Shown piece by piece: positions 53,556 through 60,055 of a DNA stretch of 64,000 bases (its first letter is position 1; each line of letters opens with the position of its first letter). The translations under genes and the position numbers were made by a program. The stretch is from Kibdelosporangium persicum (GTDB taxonomy: Bacteria > Actinomycetota > Actinomycetes > Mycobacteriales > Pseudonocardiaceae), in assembly GCF_013280595.1 (NCBI RefSeq), contig NZ_JAAATY010000007.1, positions 62,001-126,000 of the forward strand, written 5' to 3'. The notes below the pieces were generated by a model. The model searched no databases. It saw only the letters and a program-made list of their open reading frames with translations, and was not told the DNA's origin.

Positions 53556-53885
53556 GGTCTATGGTCGCCGGAAATCGAAAAAATCGCAAGTTGATGTTGA
53601 ATGGCGTGCGGTCCGCCTCAGTCAGTGGCAAGGACGACCTCGGCGAGCGCTGGCAGTGTCAACCCGTCGAGGGCTTCTGCCCACGGTCCATCACGAGGCT
53701 GCCCGTACGGGTGCTTGACATGCCCTGCGGTCAGCCCTCGGCCTGGCGAGGCTCGGTAACTTCCGAGTGGAGCGGTATCCGCATCGTCAACTCGTGGCAT
53801 GAACTGGCCCATAGACGCCGTGGCGATTCGTCTTTTCGGCCTTGCCTCTTGGGCCAGGCCAACGTCTGAACTCCGCTTTCATCGG
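53556..53885. other. No intact gene; possible remnant
   Basis: 330 bases, with an unusually A-rich patch near 53572-53600 that may hold the promoter of the TA pair on the minus strand. The minus-strand frame ending ALDGLTLPALAEVVLATD near 53620 looks like the end of a protein but cannot be identified. Confidence 0.4.
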
Positions 53886-54094
53886 TTACCAGCCGCGGGA
53901 ACGCCATTCCTCGATGTGCGGTTTCTGCTCGCCGAGGGTCGAGTCGTCGCCGTGGCCGGGGTAGAACCACGTGTCGTCTGGAAGTACGTCGAACAACCGC
54001 GACGAAACGTCATCGACCAGCGAAGCGAAGTCCTCGGGCGAAGTGGTCTTGCCCACGCCGCCGGCGAACAGCGTATCGCTTCAGCGGTGAATAC
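53886..54094 (-). repeat. MBL-gene 3'-end repeat, copy E (complete)
   Basis: Full-length copy: from the stop codon (TAA here, TAG in the intact gene) through the whole 3' ~185 bp with only about a dozen differences, to CCGGCGAACAG, then the tail GTATCGCTTCAGCGGTGAA. It shares GTCTGGAAGTACG with copies D and I, where the intact gene has GTCCGGTAGTACG. Confidence 0.93.
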
Positions 54095-54146
54095 CGCCCG
54101 GGTCACGACGAGGGCGTCGGAAGGGGCCATGGCGGCTCGTGTGGAC

Positions 54147-54941
54147 TCATGTGCGGGTGACCGCCACGGCTTGGCCACCACTCCTCCTGGCGAGCGCGAC
54201 GAACGAGCACGTGAACAGCAGGCCAGTGACCAGGATAAATTCGATGATCGTCGGCAAGGGCACCGCGCCGATGAGCAGGAGCACGGCCGTGAGCGCGGCG
54301 AGCAGCAGGCTACGTTCCCACCACGCCAGGACCAACAGCCCACCGGTCACGAGCAGTTCTTCGGCCCGGTAGCTCGTCCACGTGGCCAGCAGGCCCGTTA
54401 CGCCGACAGCCAGTGTCACCACACTTATCGCGGTCAGCGCAGATCTCCCACGCCCCAACTGGAAGTAGACCCACGCCGCGGCGCACAGTCCGATCGCGAG
54501 CAGTGAACCGGCGATCGTCGGTGCCAGGTCCGGCGTCTCATCGATGATCCACATCATGCACGGGAACGCCACGATGGCGACCGAACCACACACCGTGGCC
54601 AAGGCGAATGCCCGTACCCGGCCGGATCCATGGGCATACCAGGCAATCGCGGCAAGGAAGACAAGTGTCACCCCGACTATCCAGTACTCGGGGTTGCTGG
54701 TGAATGACCAGACTGTGGCGGCGTACACGGCGCCGGGCGAAAGCGTGTGTAGTTGCCGTTCAGCCGCCCGCGACATTTCCAAGCCGTAGAGAGTGGTGGT
54801 CACTGGGTAGTCGTTACCCGGAAAACTCGTGTAGCGCGCGTCCACCCACCATCCGCCCTGGGCGAACGCGGCGCTGCCGAGTGTCAGAAAGCCCAGTAAC
54901 ATCAACGGAAACCAGAAACCGAACCGCCCGCGTGTGCCCAT
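54147..54941 (-). CDS. Polytopic membrane protein, unknown
   Basis: 264 residues from the ATG at 54941; an ATG at 54968 adds nine residues, and the open frame continues upstream through repeat copy F. About seven hydrophobic helices: WFPLMLLGFLTLGSAAFA, YWIVGVTLVFLAAIAWY, LATVCGSVAIVAFPCMMWI, TIAGSLLAIGLCAAAWVYF, SVVTLAVGVTGLLATW, LLAALTAVLLLIGAVPL and IEFILVTGLLFTCSFVALA. No motif identifies it. It is the sole gene of the block between copies E and F; transcription and perhaps translation could run in from the repeat. Confidence 0.7.
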   Translation of the reverse strand: MGTRGRFGFWFPLMLLGFLTLGSAAFAQGGWWVDARYTSFPGNDYPVTTTLYGLEMSRAAERQLHTLSPGAVYAATVWSFTSNPEYWIVGVTLVFLAAIAWYAHGSGRVRAFALATVCGSVAIVAFPCMMWIIDETPDLAPTIAGSLLAIGLCAAAWVYFQLGRGRSALTAISVVTLAVGVTGLLATWTSYRAEELLVTGGLLVLAWWERSLLLAALTAVLLLIGAVPLPTIIEFILVTGLLFTCSFVALARRSGGQAVAVTRT

Positions 54942-54974
54942 ACCGGTCAGCGTATCGATGTGGGACATGGCCGA

Positions 54975-55084
54975 GTTGCGCCATTCGTCGATGTGTGACT
55001 TCTGCTCGCCGAGGGTCGAGTCGTCGCCGTGACCCGGATAGCCAGTGTCGTCCGGCAGCAGATCGAACAGTCGCGACTTCACGT
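54975..55084 (-). repeat. MBL-gene 3'-end repeat, copy F (partial)
   Basis: Covers from near the stop (GCGCCATTCGTCGATGTGTG) to GCGACTTCACGTCGT, about 110 bp, and lacks the distal 70 bp and tail. It is of the CCGGCAGCA variant and shares GCGACTTCACGTCGT with copy G. On the minus strand it still encodes SRLFDLLPDDTG and GEQKSHIDEWR. Confidence 0.88.
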
Positions 55085-55102
55085 CGTGCTCACGCACCTG
55101 GC

Positions 55103-56167
55103 TCAGAGGTTCCCAGGAGTCCTGCGTGACACGTGTTCGAGGTGATGAGACGTCGCCATGGACACCCATCGGGACACGGATCCGGCAGTGTGCCCGCCGC
55201 GAGGCCGACAGAGCGTCAGCTCGTGATCGCCCCACGAAAAGTCAGGACCAGCGAAGTCCTCCCGTTCAACGAGTTCCTCGGCGAGGTCGGCGAACCTCTC
55301 CGCAGGAACATCGCCCTTCTCGATTCTTCTACGCAATACCACCGTTCTCCGCGGCACGGTGTAGCAGAGGTACGGGTAAGGGGATCGTGCGTTCTCCCCC
55401 GATCTGGGAACGGGGTGCGTCACGCCGTAGTCGCCATAGCCGATCATGCCCACCCGTCGGCACACCTCACTCCACAGGAAGACCTCGGGACGATCCCGCG
55501 TAGTTGTCGCGTAGGTGGTTCGAGCGGCCGGGATCGACCCGGCCAGGAGCGTGGCAGAGCCGGGACCGAGCACGTCGTGCACGGCTGCCGCGGCTTCTGC
55601 CACGGCAACTACCTGTGCCGTGCGCACTTCCTCGATGAACCCCACGTCCAGCACTGCGTGCACATGTCCGATCCGCGTGCCGGTCAACCTCATAATGGAC
55701 CGAATTCTGTTGACGAGTTCGCTTGCCGGAAGCGCCCGACGGAACCGGATCACCAGGTCGCGTTCCCTGTGTTCGACGAGCAACCGAACCCGACGCAGTA
55801 CTTCGTCAGACGCGCCACCGGCGATCACAGGTACGAGGCCGGGGAGGCCATCGGCCATGAGCCCGAGCTCTTCCAGCAATGCGGACTCGATCATGTCGTC
55901 CAGGTACTCGAACACTCCGCCGGGTTGTCCGGCGAGCGGGCTCGCGGCGGTGAGCCATGTGGTGTCCAGCCACAGCGTCCGCCGCAAGTCCGCGACGCTG
56001 ACCGCGGCGCGAACAAGAGCGGGGAGGAGCATCCCGCCGGGTTTCGCCGAATCAAGCAGTTCGATCATCAACCTCACATGCGCATCGCGCGTGGAGCGGA
56101 GATGGCAGAGAGCGTCGAGTTCGCCGAGCTTGCATTTGAGCGTTACCAGTGGACGAGCGGGGTGCAT
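55103..56167 (-). CDS. T4 beta-family protein
   Basis: 354 residues from the ATG at 56167, with GGGGAGGAAGG upstream. The opening PLVTLKCKLGELDALCHL and the pattern of short strands and helices (LPGLVPVIAGGASDEVLRRV; HVHAVLDVGFIEE; SIPAARTTYATTTRDRPEVFLW; IGYGDYGVTHP) match the 'beta protein' family named after a phage T4 protein. In bacteria, members occur sporadically in mobile and defence-rich regions. Biochemical role unknown. It is the only gene between copies F and G. Confidence 0.75.
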   Translation of the reverse strand: MHPARPLVTLKCKLGELDALCHLRSTRDAHVRLMIELLDSAKPGGMLLPALVRAAVSVADLRRTLWLDTTWLTAASPLAGQPGGVFEYLDDMIESALLEELGLMADGLPGLVPVIAGGASDEVLRRVRLLVEHRERDLVIRFRRALPASELVNRIRSIMRLTGTRIGHVHAVLDVGFIEEVRTAQVVAVAEAAAAVHDVLGPGSATLLAGSIPAARTTYATTTRDRPEVFLWSEVCRRVGMIGYGDYGVTHPVPRSGENARSPYPYLCYTVPRRTVVLRRRIEKGDVPAERFADLAEELVEREDFAGPDFSWGDHELTLCRPRGGHTAGSVSRWVSMATSHHLEHVSRRTPGNL

Positions 56168-56311
56168 CCGCCTTCCTCCCCGTGGACGGTGCGTAGCTCG
56201 AGACTCCCAGTGTGGGGCATGATCGAGCCACGCATCCGCCCTCCGGACAGGTGGCGATTACTCGCGTAAGCGTGATAGTGGGATTACGGAGAGTATCCGC
56301 GCTCGTCCCGT

Positions 56312-56520
56312 CTTACCAGCCGTGGGAACGCCATTCGTCGATGTGCGGCTTCTGTTCGCGCCCAACGTCGAGTCGTCGCCATGGCCCGGGTAGAACCAGG
56401 TGTTGTCGGGCAGCACGTCGAACAGTCGCGACTTCACGTCGTTGAGAAGCGAGGTGAAGTTCTCCGGGGATGAGGTTTGCCTACGCCGTCGGGGAACAGC
56501 GTATCGCGTGAGCGGTGAAC
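56312..56520 (-). repeat. MBL-gene 3'-end repeat, copy G (complete)
   Basis: Full-length, from TTACCAGCCGTGGGAACGCC to GGGGAACAG and the tail CGTATCGCGTGAGCGGTGAA. It is more diverged than E and I and carries small indels that break the frame (GCGCCC in place of GCCC). Confidence 0.92.
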
Positions 56521-56554
56521 AAATGGTCCGACACGAGTCATCTCGACTCGTGAG

Positions 56555-56815
56555 CACCATGGCCATGCCGTCAGGCAATTCAGCTGGGTTGATCCGTCGG
56601 TGCAAGATCAGAATGTTTGGTGTCGAGCAGACCTGGCGCGTGAGCGCTACTGCTCATACGGGTCTCGGGGCTCATGGTCGAGCGCGGCTTCCTGGTCGGC
56701 TCGGAAGGCGTCGGCGTCGATGTGTGTTGCGGGACATGGCGACGAACTCGGCTCGTGAGACGAAGCGCCGACGTCGGCGAAGCGGGATCAGTTCACCGAT
56801 CTCGTGGCCGACCCC
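56555..56815 (-). pseudogene. Decayed vapBC module
   Basis: Closely similar over about 250 bp to the 5' part of vapC and most of vapB at 40600-40860; for example GGACATGGCGACGAACTCGG and AGCGGGATCAGTTCACCGAT occur in both. Frameshifts and deletions remove both reading frames, and the toxin's 3' part and the antitoxin's start are missing. It shows that the same cargo entered the array more than once, or was duplicated. Confidence 0.8.
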
Positions 56816-56832
56816 AGGTCGTTGGTCCGGAG

Positions 56833-56910
56833 CTTGAAGTTCTCCGAGGTAGGTATGGCCGTTCCGGCGCCGGCACGGAGTGTCGTATTCACTTCAGCGG
56901 TGAACAGGCG
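56833..56910 (-). repeat. MBL-gene 3'-end repeat, copy H (distal part only)
   Basis: Strongly diverged; recognisable from TTGAAGTTCTCCG, through an imperfect CCG-rich middle, to the tail GTCGTATTCACTTCAGCGGTGAACA. The tail is better kept than the gene-derived part. 56911-57122 shows no gene and should hold the promoter of the next one. Confidence 0.65.
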
Positions 56911-57122
56911 CCGACTGATGTCTTATCTGGACGCCTGGCGCAAATTGAGATGAGCGCCGCTTGCGGAGTCCGACAGATGGATTTGATCGGCGGCCATACG
57001 CCATTCGGGTGCCTCGCTGTCGCTCTGGCGGATCAGTGCCGTGATTTCACTTGCTTAGCGGTATGGCTCGAACGCTCGGTAAGTGGACTATCGATGATTA
57101 GCCGGAGCATGTCGGGGGCGTG

Positions 57123-58166
57123 ATGGGACATTATCCAAACTGTGAGCGGGCTCAGAGCCGTCGATGCAAGTGCACGATGTGTTGGGGCACGCAGCATGGC
57201 TGGAAGGATGCGGTCAAGCTTGCGAAAGATCCTGATCCGACAGGCCGGAACCGGCTGCGTTCCGCGGTTGACGATGCGTGGCGCGCCGCCTTTGTAGGCC
57301 AGAGAAACGCTACTCGACGCCCCTCGAATAAGATCAGCTATCCGAAGAAGATCGCCGGGATCGACTCCGGTATCGCCGATCTTGTCGACTGGCTGGCGCA
57401 GGACCTCGCCGCGCGCAAATACGACGCAGCCCAGCGTGTCGATCGTGTGCCTGGGCAGGGAGTCGAGCTGTCGGCTCAGGAAATGGGCGTGCAGCAAACC
57501 CGCCGGTCAGCGGCGGCCTCGTCGAATGAGTCGGACAGTGCGGCAGTGAATACAAGCTTTCTCCCGCTGGTCTCGCGTCCGTCACCTGAGGACTCGTCGC
57601 GAGGGCCGGACCCTTCGGCAGACGAACCAACGGTGATCCAGGTGGAGAAACTGGGCGATGCACTGGCCGGGCAGGTTCTCAAGGATGTCGAGCGGGCCTA
57701 CCCTGGTCCTGTTCCGTCAGCAGTGAAGGTGGCGTTGGCCGACCACTTCTGGTGCGATCTACTTGCGCAATTGGCGTATGTGGTCGATAGTGGCATCAAG
57801 GTCTTCGATCAGGTGCCGGACCGTGTTGCTCAGTTGATTCTGAAGTCACGAAAGGATGCCGGTCGGCTCCCGCTCGAAGAACTGGTCGTGAAGACTGCGG
57901 TCAAGAGCGTTTGGAAGTACATCCATGGGCTTGCGATCTTCGGCTGGATCATCCCGGCTCGCACGTTTCTCCCTGTGGTGAGGACTCTGGCGGTGTTGAT
58001 CTGCAAAGCTCCTGAGCGTCATCGCGCCGTCGTGCAACATTGTCTCGATCCGATGGCAGGAGAGTTGACCTCGGAAACGAAGCAAAGACTGATCAAGGTT
58101 CTGCGTGAGTGGCTTCCCCAGACAGAACGCGGACTTGAACCGGCGATAGCCTCGGCGTTCGGTTAG
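57123..58166 (+). CDS. Uncharacterised protein with Cys/His N-terminal motif
   Basis: 347 residues from the ATG at 57123 (GTG at 57120 also possible), preceded by CGGGGG. The N-terminus HYPNCERAQSRRCKCTMCWG with TQHGW directly after has four Cys and conserved His, looks metal-binding and resembles the opening of other actinobacterial accessory proteins. A low-complexity linker (residues ~120-170) leads to a helical C-terminal half (LSAQEMGVQ..., LGDALAGQVLKDVERAYPG, LADHFWCDLLAQLAYVV). No enzyme motif is seen. It is the sole gene between copies H and I, has lower GC than the chromosome and is followed by a terminator. Confidence 0.75.
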   Translation: MGHYPNCERAQSRRCKCTMCWGTQHGWKDAVKLAKDPDPTGRNRLRSAVDDAWRAAFVGQRNATRRPSNKISYPKKIAGIDSGIADLVDWLAQDLAARKYDAAQRVDRVPGQGVELSAQEMGVQQTRRSAAASSNESDSAAVNTSFLPLVSRPSPEDSSRGPDPSADEPTVIQVEKLGDALAGQVLKDVERAYPGPVPSAVKVALADHFWCDLLAQLAYVVDSGIKVFDQVPDRVAQLILKSRKDAGRLPLEELVVKTAVKSVWKYIHGLAIFGWIIPARTFLPVVRTLAVLICKAPERHRAVVQHCLDPMAGELTSETKQRLIKVLREWLPQTERGLEPAIASAFG

Positions 58167-58249
58167 CAAGCCTTGTATCGACGGTCCAGTCAAGATCAAG
58201 TCCTCGGATGGGTGGATCCAGGTAGCGCTCCGTGAGACACATCCATCGA

Positions 58250-58282
58250 GGCCCGTTTGCTGGCCTTCAGCAAGCGGGGCCG
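58250..58282. terminator. Terminator-like hairpin
   Basis: GGCCCGTTTGCTG and CAGCAAGCGGGGCC pair with one bulge around a 5-base loop, 84 bases after the unknown gene and just before repeat copy I. No U-run. Confidence 0.6.
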
Positions 58283-58295
58283 CTTGATTCGGCGG

Positions 58296-58506
58296 TGATC
58301 ACCAGCCGCGGGAGCGCCATTCGTCGATGTGCGGTTTCTGCTCGCCAAAGTTGAGTCGTCGCCGTGGCCTGGGCAGAACCACGTGTCGTCTGGAAGTACG
58401 TCGAACAACCGCGACGAAACGTCATCGACCAGCGAAGCGAAGTCCTCGGGCGAAGTGGTCTTGCCCACGCCGCCGGCGGACAGCGTATCGCTTCAGCGGA
58501 CAACAC
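58296..58506 (-). repeat. MBL-gene 3'-end repeat, copy I (complete)
   Basis: Full-length, with stop TGA, about 90% or more identical to copy E, including GTCTGGAAGTACG and CCGGCGGACAG followed by the tail CGTATCGCTTCAGCGG. It is the copy nearest the intact gene, one block away. Confidence 0.93.
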
Positions 58507-58520
58507 AGCCCGTGTGTAGC

Positions 58521-58545
58521 GCGTGGGGCTACGCGTGGCTACACT
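58521..58545 (+). promoter_or_regulatory. vapBC promoter/operator
   Basis: Near-direct repeats GCGTGGGGCTAC and GCGTGGCTAC run into a TACACT -10 element (58540-58545), 6 bases before the vapB ATG, so the transcript is likely leaderless. The repeats are in the right place for autoregulation by VapB. Confidence 0.6.
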
Positions 58546-58551
58546 GCAGTC

Positions 58552-58830
58552 ATGCGTGTCATCAGCCAGCGCGAGTTCCGCAACAACTCTGCGGCCGTCA
58601 TGGATGCCGTAGAGGCGGGAGAGACTTACCACGTCACTCGCAATGGTGTTGAGATCGCTGAACTGCGCCCGCTTTCCCGGAGACGGAGGCTGACGGCTGA
58701 GGAGCTGGTTGAGCGCCATCGACGGTTGCCTCGTGTCGATCACGAGCTGATGCGGCGGGAGGCTGACGAGTTCTTCGGCACGGAAGATCGCATCGGTAGC
58801 GACGATCCATGGGAGCGTCGCCGTGGCTGA
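58552..58830 (+). CDS. vapB: VapB/Phd-type antitoxin
   Basis: 92 residues from the ATG at 58552. Phd/YefM-type DNA-binding domain: [41 protein letters not shown]. The C-terminal toxin-binding part contains [20 protein letters not shown] and is acidic. No ribosome site precedes it, consistent with the leaderless promoter at 58540. It overlaps vapC by 8 bases. It should neutralise the downstream PIN toxin and repress the promoter. This is the cargo of the block closest to the intact hydrolase gene. Confidence 0.92.
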   Translation: MRVISQREFRNNSAAVMDAVEAGETYHVTRNGVEIAELRPLSRRRRLTAEELVERHRRLPRVDHELMRREADEFFGTEDRIGSDDPWERRRG

Positions 58831-59227
58831 GCGTGCGGAGTCGGGTGTGTTGGACACGTGCGCGTACATCGACCTCTACTTGCTTGACCCAGCTCAGTTG
58901 CCTGTTATCCCGGTGATCACTGCGATCACGATGGCGGAACTGCATCAGGGTGTGGCAATGGCCAAGACCCCGGCGGTCAGGGCGGCGCGAACAGAGAAGC
59001 TCGGTGCTGCGATCGTTGATTTCGATCCGTTGCCCTTCGATGGCGACGCGGCCACCCGGTTCGGTTCCTTGGTCGGACTGACCTTGGCTGCGAACCGTGA
59101 TCCGAAACCGCGGCGAATGGATCTCATGATCGCGGCGATCGCGTCGGCTCATGGCTTACCGCTCTACACGCGTAACGCCGATGACTTCAAAGGCTTGCAG
59201 GACTTGTTGACCGTGGTCGCCATCTGA
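58823..59227 (+). CDS. vapC: VapC-type PIN-domain toxin
   Basis: 134 residues from a GTG, the normal size for VapC. Catalytic acidic residues: Asp in [10 protein letters not shown], Glu in [10 protein letters not shown], Asp in [11 protein letters not shown], Asp in [10 protein letters not shown]. It is an RNase that would block translation when freed from VapB. It is related to the VapC at 40219-40698 and shares its C-terminal sequence with the remnant at 36732-36812. Its stop lies inside a perfect terminator stem shared with the hydrolase gene. Confidence 0.93.
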   Translation: MAERAESGVLDTCAYIDLYLLDPAQLPVIPVITAITMAELHQGVAMAKTPAVRAARTEKLGAAIVDFDPLPFDGDAATRFGSLVGLTLAANRDPKPRRMDLMIAAIASAHGLPLYTRNADDFKGLQDLLTVVAI

Positions 59228-59265
59228 GTGTGCGTCGGGCAAGCCTGTTGCCGACGCACACTCAG
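59224..59265. terminator. Bidirectional terminator between vapC and the MBL gene
   Basis: Perfect 15-bp stem CTGAGTGTGCGTCGG / CCGACGCACACTCAG with a 12-base loop (which itself can pair GCAA with TTGC). It starts with the vapC stop codon and ends 10 bases before the hydrolase stop. Confidence 0.85.
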
Positions 59266-59274
59266 GCCAACGAC

Positions 59275-59952
59275 CTACCAGCCGCGGGAACGCCACTCCT
59301 CGATGTGCGGTTTCTGCTCGCCCAACGTCGAGTCGTCGCCGTGGCCGGGGTAGAACCACGTGTCGTCCGGTAGTACGTCGAACAACCGCGACGAAACGTC
59401 ATCGACCAGCGAAGCGAAGTCCTCGGGCGAAGTGGTCTTGCCCACGCCGCCGGGGAACAGTGAGTCGCCGGTCCACAGGTGCGGGTGGCCGGCCGGGTCG
59501 CGGTAGAGCAGGGCGATCGAGCCGGGGGTGTGGCCGCGCAGGTGGATCACTTCCAGGGTGCACTCGCCGACCGGGATCGTGTCGCCGTGTTTGACGAGCA
59601 CGTCCGGGGGTACCGGAAGAGGGCCGGCGTCCAGCGCGTGCGCCACCGTGTTCGCGCCGTTCGCGCCGGCGACGGCGCCAAGGGCCTGCCAGTGGTCGGG
59701 GTGTTGATGGGTCGTCACGATCGTGCGCAACCGGGGCCGGTTGCGATCGTGGCCGATGAGGTCTTCGATCCGCTCGGGATCGTTCGCCGCGTCGATCAAC
59801 AGCGCTTCCCTGCTGGCGTTGCACACCAGGAGGTACGCGTTGTTGTCCATCGGCCCGACGGACAGCTTGTTGATGGTCAGCTTCTCGAGGGTCCGCCTGG
59901 CGGCCGGGCCGCCTGGTTCCACATGACCGGTGTAGTTCTCGACAACGTCCAC
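59275..59952 (-). CDS. MBL-fold metallo-hydrolase; its 3' end is the source of the repeats
   Basis: 225 residues from a GTG. Metal-binding motif THQHPDHW near residue 81, further ligands in LRGHTPGS, TGDSLFPGG and WFYPGHGDDS: a complete glyoxalase-II/hydrolase-type metallo-beta-lactamase fold with two metals. It probably hydrolyses a thioester or ester. Typical N-terminus MDVVENYTGHVEPGGPA, as in other Pseudonocardiales, so it is a resident chromosomal gene. The last ~62 codons (from SLFPGGVGKT, base ~59465, to the stop) are repeated nine more times to its left in the same orientation. It is intact because each putative insertion would supply a new 3' end. Confidence 0.93.
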   Translation of the reverse strand: MDVVENYTGHVEPGGPAARRTLEKLTINKLSVGPMDNNAYLLVCNASREALLIDAANDPERIEDLIGHDRNRPRLRTIVTTHQHPDHWQALGAVAGANGANTVAHALDAGPLPVPPDVLVKHGDTIPVGECTLEVIHLRGHTPGSIALLYRDPAGHPHLWTGDSLFPGGVGKTTSPEDFASLVDDVSSRLFDVLPDDTWFYPGHGDDSTLGEQKPHIEEWRSRGW

Positions 59953-60055
59953 GGTCGCCGACAGTAGTCCTTCAGGCCCTGCTCAGTGTCCTCACAGGTA
60001 GCGTCATTACGCTCCGATCACGAAGTCGCCCTTGTCCGCCGATCACTGCGAGCTC

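Noticed and set aside
40151-59465. CRISPR array or tandem-repeat interpretation of the repeated units
   Set aside because: Units are ~185 bp, gene-derived, widely and irregularly spaced, and separated by whole genes; no short repeats or spacers exist.
40151-59465. Classical integron or insertion-sequence island
   Set aside because: No integrase or transposase gene in the window, and the repeats are not terminal inverted repeats. The repeated element is a protein-gene 3' end, so no existing label was applied.
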